Shown in pieces: positions 34,728-42,188 of a stretch of DNA of 64,000 nucleotides. The stretch lies in NCBI RefSeq assembly GCF_004168285.1, contig NZ_SEWF01000012.1:62001-126000 (forward strand), read 5' to 3'. Origin of the DNA: Emticicia agri. GTDB lineage: Bacteria; Bacteroidota; Bacteroidia; Cytophagales; Spirosomataceae. The position numbers and the translations under genes are program-made. How positions within the stretch are numbered: the first letter of the stretch is position 1; each line of letters starts with the position of its first letter. Below the pieces are notes generated by a model, which saw nothing but the letters and a program-made list of their open reading frames with translations, made no database searches and had not been told where the DNA came from.

Positions 34728-36014
34728 TTATCTTGGTCCACGGCTACCACCGCCGCCACCGCTGCTGCTACCTCCACGAGAACCGCCACCACTGCTGCTT
34801 GAGCTACTACTGCTCGAACTACGGCTTGGGCTACTCCAGGTTGAGTTAGATGAAGATGACGAACCTCTTGACCAGCTATCAGAACCTCTTGAGTTACCAC
34901 TACCTCTTGAATACTCACTGCTGCTACGGCTTGAGCTACTTGATGGGCGGCTGTAATCGTATGATCTTGATGAACCACCGTTGCTGTTACCGCTATCGTA
35001 CCCACCATTTCTGCGTGGACGTGCATAGTAAGTATCGTTAGATGAACCTGAAGCACGAGAACTGTTTGGTGTGTTGTTGAAAGATGAGTTACTGCTCGAA
35101 CCGTTTCTTCTTGGTGTAGCATAGTAGCCATCATTACCTGAATAGCTTCTGCCAGTACCTGTACCTGTAGTTCTTACATTTCCATCAGCACGACGGCCAC
35201 CATCGTTAGTTCTGATAGCAGTATTGTTGAAGCGGTCGTTATAGAACGCTGAACCTCTGCCACCATCACGTGGGCCATACGTACGGGTTTTGCCCAAGCC
35301 ATCTACACCAGAGGTTACATTGTAAACATAACCCGGATATCCGAATCTGCCATAACCGTAACCATAGTAATCGTATGGGCTATAGAATGAATTATAACCC
35401 CAAGGGCTATAGAATGAACTATAATAAGGGCTGTAGAAGCCACCACCCCAGAATGGGTCATAGAAACGATTGCCGAAACCACCGCCCCAGAATGGGTCAT
35501 AGAAACGATTACCAAAACCACCGTAGCCCATTCCGTATCCTAAACCAAGGCCAATGCTGAAACCACTACCGAAACCGCCGAATGAATTAAACCCAAATGG
35601 TGAATAATAACCGAAACGGTTGAATGGACTTGCCCAACCCATTGGCTGGCTCCATGCGTAATCGTTCCAACCTGACTGATAGCCATCTGAGAAACCAGAA
35701 GAATAACCCGGGTCTGAAGAATAGCTACGTTGTACTTTACGTGAGTTCACATAGTTCTCGTCGTAATACTCGTCTGTCCCTTCAGTCTGAACAGGTGTTT
35801 CTTCTCTCTGATAACGAAGGTTATCGGTATAGTCAGGATTCTGATAAGTTGTTGAAGGCTGCGTAGATGTTTTGTAAGTTACCTGAGGCGCATCTTTCGA
35901 CGAGCCGTAAAGGTCATCGTAATCACCTTTCGTAGCAACTTGCTTTTGACTACAACCCCAGGTACCTAAAAGCACTGCGACCGACAGGTACCTGAAAGAT
36001 TTGAAAGTGTTCAT
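34728..36014 (-). CDS. Gly/Ser/Tyr-rich low-complexity lipoprotein
   Basis: 428 residues. Lipoprotein signal LLGTWGCSQ (Cys21). Residues about 30-110 are acidic and Tyr-rich. The middle (about 115-225) is Gly/Phe/Tyr/Trp-rich and contains a tandem 13-residue repeat, GGFGNRFYDPFWG. The last 170 residues are Arg/Ser/Asn/Gly-rich and end in polyserine and polyglycine (GGGSRGGSSSGGGGGSRGPR). No catalytic fold is visible; the composition suggests a disordered or sticky envelope protein. Out-of-frame shadows of the polyserine part produce open frames on both strands, which are not genes. Function unknown. Confidence 0.75.
   Translation of the reverse strand: MNTFKSFRYLSVAVLLGTWGCSQKQVATKGDYDDLYGSSKDAPQVTYKTSTQPSTTYQNPDYTDNLRYQREETPVQTEGTDEYYDENYVNSRKVQRSYSSDPGYSSGFSDGYQSGWNDYAWSQPMGWASPFNRFGYYSPFGFNSFGGFGSGFSIGLGLGYGMGYGGFGNRFYDPFWGGGFGNRFYDPFWGGGFYSPYYSSFYSPWGYNSFYSPYDYYGYGYGRFGYPGYVYNVTSGVDGLGKTRTYGPRDGGRGSAFYNDRFNNTAIRTNDGGRRADGNVRTTGTGTGRSYSGNDGYYATPRRNGSSSNSSFNNTPNSSRASGSSNDTYYARPRRNGGYDSGNSNGGSSRSYDYSRPSSSSSRSSSEYSRGSGNSRGSDSWSRGSSSSSNSTWSSPSRSSSSSSSSSSGGGSRGGSSSGGGGGSRGPR
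35440..35517. repeat. Tandem 2 x 39-bp duplication inside a gene
   Basis: Two consecutive 39-bp units (35440-35478 and 35479-35517) differ at only a few bases and encode two copies of a 13-residue Gly/Phe/Asp/Trp motif in the lipoprotein. Confidence 0.75.
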
Positions 36015-36346
36015 TTTATCTCTGAATAATTAATTGTGAACTAAAAATACAATCATTTATGTAAATGATGCGTGAGCCTTGAAAAAGGTTGTATGAGTAT
36101 TAAAAAAAAATAACAAATTTTTTACTGACCTCTTCTTACTACCCTTGCATTTGTTTGCTGATGGCCCTGCTACCGAAAAGTAACAGAATTATCTATGACA
36201 AACTTAATATAAAAACTTATCTTTGCAAGCCAATCTGAATGAAAGTTTGATTAAAATCAGACAGGATTGTGCTTTTCATAGATATTAACGAAAATAACAT
36301 CTATTAGATTCATCGCAGGTCAAAAAGTTTAATATTATCAACAATT
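36015..36346. other. Divergent promoter region of lipoprotein and proS
   Basis: 332 bp without a gene between divergent starts. A Bacteroidota -7 element, TATCTTTG (36218-36225), faces proS and would give a leader of about 115 nt. No clear riboswitch or T-box-like structure was seen. Confidence 0.45.
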
Positions 36347-37822
36347 ATGAGTAAAGGGCTTCCAAAACGTAGTGAGAATTATTCGGAGTGGTACAACGAA
36401 TTAGTGAAACGAGCAGATTTAGCTGAAAATTCGGCGGTAAGAGGATGTATGGTTATCAAACCTTACGGGTATTCAATCTGGGAAAAAATGCAACGTGCTT
36501 TAGACGATATGTTTAAAGAAACCGGGCATACCAACGCCTATTTCCCACTTTTTGTACCCAAAAGTTTGTTTGAAGCAGAAGAGAAAAACGCCGAAGGATT
36601 TGCTAAAGAATGTGCGGTGGTAACACATTATCGTCTGAAAAACAACCCCGAAAAACCCGGTACACTGATGGTTGACCCGGATGCTAAACTTGAAGAAGAA
36701 CTGGTAGTGAGACCTACAAGTGAGGCTATTATCTGGAGTACCTATAAAAACTGGATTCAATCTTACAGAGATTTACCTATACTGATTAACCAATGGGCCA
36801 ATGTGGTTCGCTGGGAAATGCGTACCCGTATGTTTTTACGTACGGCGGAGTTCCTATGGCAGGAAGGACACACGGCTCATGCGTCAAGTGAGGAAGCCAT
36901 TGCCGAAACCAAACAAATGCTTGAGGTATATGCCACTTTTGCCGAAGAGTTTATGGCTGTGCCGGTAGTGAAAGGTTTCAAATCGGCCAATGAGCGTTTT
37001 GCAGGAGCCGAAGAAACCATGTGTATTGAAGCGATGATGCAGGACGGCAAAGCATTGCAGGCGGGTACCTCCCACTTTTTAGGACAGAATTTTGCCAAGG
37101 CATTTGATGTAAAATTCCAGTCGAAAGAAGGGAAACTTGACCATGTATGGGGTACCTCATGGGGTGTAAGTACCCGTTTGATGGGTGCCTTGATAATGGC
37201 GCACTCTGACGATAACGGCCTTGTATTGCCTCCTAAATTAGCTCCTATCCATGTGGTAATTGTACCTATTTATAAAGGAGAAGAAGATCTGGCTACAATT
37301 AGCGAAACCATTAAGCCGATTATAAAAGAATTGAAGTCGTATGGCATTACCGTAAAATTTGATGACAGCGATGCGCAACGTCCGGGCTGGAAATTTGCTG
37401 AATACGAATTGAAAGGCGTCCCAGTACGTATGGCTATCGGGATGAGAGATTTACAGAATGGTGTAATTGAAGTAGCCCGCAGAGATACTTTAAGTAAAGA
37501 AACTCGTCCGATTGAAGGCATTGCTGCTTATGTAAAAGATTTGTTGGAAGAAATACAGGTAAATATCTATAACAAAGCTTTAAATTTCAGAAAAGAAAAT
37601 TCGTTTGAGGTAAATACCTGGGATGAGTTTTTAGAGCAAATCGAGAAAGGTGGGTTCTTACATTGCCACTGGGATGGGACTTCTGAAACTGAAGAGAAAA
37701 TAAAGGAATTGACCAAAGCAACTATCCGTTGTATTCCTTTAGATGCCAAAGAAGAAGAAGGAACTTGTATCCTGACTGGCAAACCATCTGGCAAGCGAGT
37801 AATATTTGCCAGAGCATATTAA
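36347..37822 (+). CDS. proS: Prolyl-tRNA synthetase, archaeal/eukaryotic type
   Basis: 491 residues, the short ProS form without the bacterial editing insert. Class-II motifs are seen: [14 protein letters not shown], then [38 protein letters not shown] (motif 2), [10 protein letters not shown], and [28 protein letters not shown] (motif 3). The anticodon-binding domain follows, and the C-terminal zinc-like domain ends in Tyr (IFARAY), as in the eukaryote-like group. It charges tRNA-Pro. This type is normal in Bacteroidota. Confidence 0.96.
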   Translation: MSKGLPKRSENYSEWYNELVKRADLAENSAVRGCMVIKPYGYSIWEKMQRALDDMFKETGHTNAYFPLFVPKSLFEAEEKNAEGFAKECAVVTHYRLKNNPEKPGTLMVDPDAKLEEELVVRPTSEAIIWSTYKNWIQSYRDLPILINQWANVVRWEMRTRMFLRTAEFLWQEGHTAHASSEEAIAETKQMLEVYATFAEEFMAVPVVKGFKSANERFAGAEETMCIEAMMQDGKALQAGTSHFLGQNFAKAFDVKFQSKEGKLDHVWGTSWGVSTRLMGALIMAHSDDNGLVLPPKLAPIHVVIVPIYKGEEDLATISETIKPIIKELKSYGITVKFDDSDAQRPGWKFAEYELKGVPVRMAIGMRDLQNGVIEVARRDTLSKETRPIEGIAAYVKDLLEEIQVNIYNKALNFRKENSFEVNTWDEFLEQIEKGGFLHCHWDGTSETEEKIKELTKATIRCIPLDAKEEEGTCILTGKPSGKRVIFARAY

Positions 37823-37839
37823 TACAAAGTTTGAATATT

Positions 37840-37881
37840 AAACAAAACACCCCTGAAAAGACTTTCGGGGGTGTTTTGTTT
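37840..37881. terminator. Bidirectional terminator
   Basis: AAACAAAACACCCC (37840-37853) pairs perfectly with GGGGTGTTTTGTTT (37868-37881). It separates proS from the convergent monooxygenase-like gene. Confidence 0.88.
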
Positions 37882-37915
37882 AAGGCTAAATAATATTTAC
37901 GGTGGCAACTAAAGA

Positions 37916-38221
37916 TTACTCTTTATTGAATACTTTAACTATTTCATACATTCCCATGTCAAATTTAGCAAATTGTAACGCTTCTTCAAGATAAGGCGAG
38001 GCACCTGTATTTTTTCTCATGTTCTCATAATCTTCTCTGCTACGCCATTGCGCATACATAGTCACTTTTGCTCCATCAATACTTTTATGAAGCGTTGAGG
38101 AGATAAAACCTTCAATGAATTTCACACTTTCATCTGTGGCTTTTGTTAGTAATTCTACTAGTCGCTGCTGATTTTCAGGTGCAACAGTAAATACATTAAT
38201 TAAAATAAGGGGACTATTCAT
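37916..38221 (-). CDS. Antibiotic biosynthesis monooxygenase (ABM) domain protein
   Basis: 101 residues, a single ABM ferredoxin-like domain: LILINVFTVAPENQQRLVELLTKATDESVKFIEGFISSTLHKSIDGAKVTMYAQWRSREDYENM. Such proteins form dimers. Some are haem-degrading or quinol monooxygenases, but many have no proven activity, and no haem-binding Asn/His/Trp set is evident here. A possible partner, the DUF1003 gene, lies 58 bp upstream on the same strand. Confidence 0.85.
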   Translation of the reverse strand: MNSPLILINVFTVAPENQQRLVELLTKATDESVKFIEGFISSTLHKSIDGAKVTMYAQWRSREDYENMRKNTGASPYLEEALQFAKFDMGMYEIVKVFNKE

Positions 38222-38279
38222 TTTAATAAAATTTAGAATGTTTTATCGAATACTATTCCGTTGAATTATCTGACGAGTA

Positions 38280-38678
38280 TCACTCCGTTTTACGCATTTC
38301 CCTGCGAAACTCCTCATGTTGTTTAATCAGTAAATCTAGTTTTTTATGAAGGCTTCTGATTTCTTCTTCTGCCTTCTGATTAATTCTTAAATCTTCTTTG
38401 GCCCGTTCCCTGTCTTTTTCTTCCTGCCTGTTCTGACTCATCATAATCACAGGTGCCTGCAAAGCTGCTATGCAAGACAGAATAAGATTCAGCAGGATAA
38501 ATGGATATGGGTCGAAGCCCTTGTTGCTTAACCAATAAATATTGAATAAAATCCAGATTAATAGGAAGCCCATAAAAGATAAAATGAAAGTCCAGCTACC
38601 ACCGAAATCCGCAATTTTATCAGCCATTCTATCGCCAAAGCTAAGAGGTTTGCTATCCTCTATCAGTTGTTTTTTCAT
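38280..38678 (-). CDS. DUF1003 membrane protein
   Basis: 132 residues. The DUF1003 pattern is clear: LSFGDRMADKIADFGGSWTFILSFMGFLLIWILFN, then DPYPFILLNLILSCIAALQAPVIMMSQNRQEEKDRERAKEDL. There are two transmembrane helices followed by a charged coiled-coil tail. It is an inner-membrane protein of unknown function found across bacteria. It is transcribed toward the ABM gene. Confidence 0.88.
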   Translation of the reverse strand: MKKQLIEDSKPLSFGDRMADKIADFGGSWTFILSFMGFLLIWILFNIYWLSNKGFDPYPFILLNLILSCIAALQAPVIMMSQNRQEEKDRERAKEDLRINQKAEEEIRSLHKKLDLLIKQHEEFRREMRKTE

Positions 38679-38998
38679 GTAGTGTCCAGTTTTTTGCTCT
38701 AAATTAAATGCTTTTTATTAATATTTTTTTAGAATGCGTGTGATAAGTTAGCTCATATTTGAAAACCTCAAAATTGACAAGACTTTATTAAACAGGCGTT
38801 AAATACAGCTTAACAGACAATTAAATAGAGCAATTTATAAATAACTGACAATCAACCCATTACACAATTCCCTTATAAATAAAACTGTATTTTTCCAGCG
38901 GCATACATTAAAAACAAAAACATTTATAGAACTTTGTCGCTTAATTTGGTGTACATATAATTCAGATTATTACGTAAGATATAAGCAAAAATACAACT
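38679..38998. other. Gene-free divergent region
   Basis: 320 AT-rich bases between the DUF1003 and FKBP genes. I see no repeat, hairpin or clear promoter pair beyond AT-rich -7-like strings. Confidence 0.4.
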
Positions 38999-39418
38999 AT
39001 GGTAAAATCAGGCGATACAGTACAGGTACATTATAAAGGTACATTAAGCGACGGAACAGTTTTTGATAGTTCGGAAGGACGCCAGCCCTTACAATTCACT
39101 GTGGGTAGTGGAATGGTGATTCCCGGTTTCGATACAGGCGTAACAGGCATGAAAATCGGTGATAAAAAGACAGTTTTTATTCCGGCAGAAGAGGCGTACG
39201 GTCCGGTAAAAGAAGAAATGATTTTCACTTTCAACCGTCTGGATATTCCAGATAATATACCATTAGAAGTAGGTGGCACCCTGAATATGCACAACGGACA
39301 TCAGGCCGTTCCGGTAATCATCAGAGAAATCTCTGCTACCAAAGTAAAATTAGACGCCAATCACGAATTAGCCGGAAAAGATTTAATTTTCGAAATCGAG
39401 TTAGTATCGGTTAAATAA
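38999..39418 (+). CDS. FKBP-type peptidyl-prolyl isomerase (SlyD-like)
   Basis: 139 residues. The isomerase half is VQVHYKGTLSDGTVFDSSEGRQPLQFTVGSGMVIPGFDTGVTGMKIGDKKTVFIPAEEAYG. An insert-in-flap chaperone segment follows in place of the short FKBP flap, and the chain closes with NHELAGKDLIFEIELVSV. Both are SlyD features. There is no His-rich metal tail and no signal peptide, so it is a cytosolic folding helper. Confidence 0.92.
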   Translation: MVKSGDTVQVHYKGTLSDGTVFDSSEGRQPLQFTVGSGMVIPGFDTGVTGMKIGDKKTVFIPAEEAYGPVKEEMIFTFNRLDIPDNIPLEVGGTLNMHNGHQAVPVIIREISATKVKLDANHELAGKDLIFEIELVSVK

Positions 39419-39428
39419 AAGTCTGAAA

Positions 39429-39460
39429 GCAGGTTTCCTCTTTGCTCAGAAGAAGCCTGC
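39429..39460 (+). terminator. Hairpin after the FKBP gene
   Basis: GCAGGTTTC (39429-39437) pairs with GAAGCCTGC (39452-39460) with one G-T pair. The following T-run is short, so some readthrough into the HD-domain gene is likely. Confidence 0.45.
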
Positions 39461-39504
39461 CGCTCTTTCAAGTTAACATCTGCAATTACCAATCATTCAG
39501 AAAA

Positions 39505-40137
39505 ATGGGAATGGGCTTAGGTCTTGTAAAGGAGACATACATCGGTTTGCTCCAGAATTATACTTCAGATACGCATTTGATAAATACGTACTGGAGTGAA
39601 ATTGAGAAAGCCTATATGAATAAAGACCGCCATTACCATACACTGGCACATCTGGAAAATATGCTCAAAGAACTGACAGAAGTTCAAGACCAGATGAATG
39701 ACTGGCACACAGTGCTGTTTTCGTTGTATTATCATGACATTGTGTATCATGTAATGAAGAGTAATAACGAAGAACAAAGTGCCGAACTGGCACAAAAAAG
39801 ATTGCAGGCGCTGTCAGTTCCCACAACTGTAATTGAAAACTGTTACAAACAGATTATTGCTACTAAAAAACACATCCTCAGTCAGGAAAGTGATACCAAC
39901 TTTTTTATTGATGCTGATTTATCAATATTAGGTAAGGATTGGTTGTATTATGAAGAATATACCCAAAGGGTAAGAAAAGAGTACAGTTTTTTCCCTGATA
40001 TGGTTTATAAACCGGGCCGAAAAAAAGTATTACGCCATTTTCTGGACATGGAACAAATCTTCAAGACCCCCTATTTTTTTGATAAATATGAAGCCAAAGC
40101 CAGACAAAATATACAGAAAGAAATAGACCTGCTGTAA
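39505..40137 (+). CDS. HD-superfamily metal-dependent phosphohydrolase-like protein
   Basis: 210 residues from the ATG at 39505; the longer frame from 39442 starts inside the upstream hairpin. Motifs: RHYHTLAHLENML (first His pair), LFSLYYHDIVYHV (HD), NEEQSAELAQKRL, and NFFIDADLSILG (second Asp). This is the predicted HD-superfamily hydrolase group seen as a stand-alone gene in many bacteria. Substrate is unknown, possibly a nucleotide. Confidence 0.85.
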   Translation: MGMGLGLVKETYIGLLQNYTSDTHLINTYWSEIEKAYMNKDRHYHTLAHLENMLKELTEVQDQMNDWHTVLFSLYYHDIVYHVMKSNNEEQSAELAQKRLQALSVPTTVIENCYKQIIATKKHILSQESDTNFFIDADLSILGKDWLYYEEYTQRVRKEYSFFPDMVYKPGRKKVLRHFLDMEQIFKTPYFFDKYEAKARQNIQKEIDLL

Positions 40138-40306
40138 TTTTGTTTTGCTCATAAACCCCTCAATTACACATCTTTATTAATTCATTTTCCCTTCTTTTCC
40201 TATTGCATTACACTTTTCTTTAGCTAAAGTGTGCAACCCTTCTATTGTTTTCATTCGTCATTCAGACAAAACACCGATAATTAAACACCAGATTGAATCA
40301 AGGATA

Positions 40307-41806
40307 ATGATGAAAAAACCACAATTGGCACTGCTGCTGAAGACTTTCCTATTGTCATTAATTTTTATGGCTTGCAGCAAAAATACAGACCCATCTCCTA
40401 CGGGTACAGATGAAGAAGAGAGTGCAGAAGTTCATGAAGCCGAAGGAGATTATACCTGGGCAAGTACAGATGTAGTTCCTATTACGCTCAATGGTAGTTC
40501 TATTATCGTAGGTGGCACAGGCGCAACCGTATCTGGTACTAAAGTAACCATTACAAAAGCCGGAAATTACAGCATCAGCGGTACTTTAAGCAATGGACAA
40601 ATCATTGTCAATACAGAGGATAAAACCATTGTCCGACTGATTTTAAATGGTGTGGATATTACCACCTCCAACAGTTCGCCTATTTACATCAAAAAATCAG
40701 AAAAAACGCTGATTGTACTGGCAGAAAACACCCAGAACAAGCTAACCGACGGCACTTCTTACGTGTATGATGATGTGGCAGAAGAAGAACCCAATGCTAC
40801 TATTTTCAGCAAAGACGACTTATCTTTTTATGGTTCGGGCTCATTAACCGTCAATGGAAATTTTGCCGATGGCATAGCCAGCAAAGACGGGTTGATTATT
40901 AAAAGTGGTAATATAACCGTAAATGCTGCCGATGATGGTATCAGAGGCAAAGATTACCTGATACTGAAAGATGGAAACATAACCATTAATTCGAAAGCAG
41001 ATGGATTAAAATCTTCTAACGATACTGATACTGCCTTAGGCTATGTCATAATTGAAAAAGGTACTTACACCATAGCTGCCGGAGACGACGGGATTCACGC
41101 AGAAACCAAACTGACTATTGAGGGTGGAACCATCAATATTACAAAATCTTACGAAGGACTTGAAGGAAAACAAATAACCATTAATGATGGCACCATCCAT
41201 CTTGTATCCAGTGATGACGGGGTCAATGTAGCTGATGGCACTGGCAATGAAGGCGGTTTTGGTGGTATGGGTGGTGGTGCCTCATCAAGTGGTTTGAATC
41301 TATTTATTAATGGCGGCTACTTATACCTGAATGCCGGAGGCGATGGCTTAGATGCCAATGGCTCTATTACCATGACAGGCGGTACTGTCATTGTAGATGG
41401 CCCTACTGCCAATAACAACGCTTCTTTAGATTATGATGGCTCGTTTAAAATTACCGGAGGCTTGCTGATAGCTGTTGGCAGTTCGGGCATGGCGCAGGTA
41501 CCCGGTACTACTTCTACACAAAATTCTGTACTGGTTAATTTTACGGCCGCCCAGAATGCGGGTTCTTTAATCAATATTCAGAATGCAGATGGAAAATCAA
41601 TAGTAACTTATAAACCTGCCAAGCGGTATCAGTCTATCGCTTTTTCGTCGAAAGAACTGGCAAATGGTACATATAATGTATTTTTAGGGGGTAGCTCAAC
41701 AGGAGCAGAAAAAGATGGTTTGTACACCGAAGGCACCTATACATCAGGTACTAAAAACACCAGCTTTACGGTATCAGGAGTGGTTACCAAAGTCAATGCA
41801 CGTTAG
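40307..41806 (+). CDS. Carbohydrate-binding-domain (DUF4353-like) beta-helix lipoprotein
   Basis: 499 residues; ATG at 40307 or the adjacent ATG at 40310, which has AAGGA at a better distance. The lipobox is LSLIFMACSKN. The mature protein is mostly a repetitive parallel beta-helix: ITITKAGNYSISGTLSNGQIIVNTEDK-type strands at the N terminus, then many -DDGI-x-x-K/GL-x-I-x-x-G-x-I-x-I- turns (AADDGIRGKDYLILKDGNITI, AGDDGIHAETKLTIEGGTINI). This is the carbohydrate-binding domain-containing family of surface proteins. Likely exposed at the cell surface; binding partner unknown. It ends directly in repeat R4. Confidence 0.85.
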   Translation: MMKKPQLALLLKTFLLSLIFMACSKNTDPSPTGTDEEESAEVHEAEGDYTWASTDVVPITLNGSSIIVGGTGATVSGTKVTITKAGNYSISGTLSNGQIIVNTEDKTIVRLILNGVDITTSNSSPIYIKKSEKTLIVLAENTQNKLTDGTSYVYDDVAEEEPNATIFSKDDLSFYGSGSLTVNGNFADGIASKDGLIIKSGNITVNAADDGIRGKDYLILKDGNITINSKADGLKSSNDTDTALGYVIIEKGTYTIAAGDDGIHAETKLTIEGGTINITKSYEGLEGKQITINDGTIHLVSSDDGVNVADGTGNEGGFGGMGGGASSSGLNLFINGGYLYLNAGGDGLDANGSITMTGGTVIVDGPTANNNASLDYDGSFKITGGLLIAVGSSGMAQVPGTTSTQNSVLVNFTAAQNAGSLINIQNADGKSIVTYKPAKRYQSIAFSSKELANGTYNVFLGGSSTGAEKDGLYTEGTYTSGTKNTSFTVSGVVTKVNAR

Positions 41807-42009
41807 AAACTGTTTGAGTTAATCTTATTGAATTAAAAAAGGCGATTTTTGTTCAATCCTGCGCTTTAAAAATCCCGCGCGGCGTCCGCTCATTTAGCTC
41901 AGTTCCACTGCGGCTGCTAAACTCCGGTTTTTAAATCTTGTCTTGAAGCAAAAACCGCCGCGCGGCGGACCGCTCTTTTTTACCTTCAAAATTTAACTCA
42001 AACAGTTCT
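41805..42009. repeat. Long palindromic element R4 with two GC-rich inserts
   Basis: The ends are AGAAACTGTTTGAGTTAA and TTAACTCAAACAGTTCTT. The core matches R3: CTGCGC, then AATCC and TCATTTAGCTC, GCTAAACTCCGG, ATCTTGTC. R4 is about 40 bp longer than R1-R3, largely because of two inserts: 41876-41889 (CGCGCGGCGTCCGC) inside AATCC|TCATTTAGCTC, and 41959-41973 (CGCGCGGCGGACCGC) in the right arm. It starts within the stop codon of the upstream gene. Confidence 0.78.
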
Positions 42010-42041
42010 TAAATTTCTTATTTCATATTCGTTAGTTTGGA

Positions 42042-42070
42042 AAGGCTGCCCAGTTTGGGTAGCTTTTTTT
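42042..42070 (+). terminator. Terminator before the retron operon
   Basis: AAGGCTGCCCA and TGGGTAGCTTT pair with two G-U/G-T pairs around a 3-nt loop, followed by TTTTTT. It isolates the retron operon from upstream transcription. Confidence 0.65.
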
Positions 42071-42123
42071 ATGGTGGTTAAACCACACTTTTTTTGCCAC
42101 TAAAAAACATTTAGTAGATAAGT

Positions 42124-42153
42124 TTTGTGGTTCTTTTGAAAATAATTATTTTG
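42124..42153 (+). promoter_or_regulatory. Candidate promoter of the retron accessory operon
   Basis: TTTG at 42124-42127, a 19-nt spacer, then TATTTTG at 42147-42153. This is close to the Bacteroidota -33 TTTG / -7 TAnnTTTG pattern with normal spacing. The layout is identical to that in front of the msr-msd RNA at 48538-48567. Predicted transcription start near 42160, about 30 nt before the first gene. Confidence 0.5.
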
Positions 42154-42188
42154 CCACCGCAACAATGTGACACGGATAAATTCTTAGT

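Noticed and set aside
34688-35134. 148-codon open frame on the minus strand, and plus-strand frames at 34699-34956 and 35270-35560
   Set aside because: They are out-of-frame readings of the Ser/Gly-rich part of the lipoprotein gene at 34728-36014; the predicted proteins are His/Thr/Val or Leu/Pro low-complexity strings with no start context.
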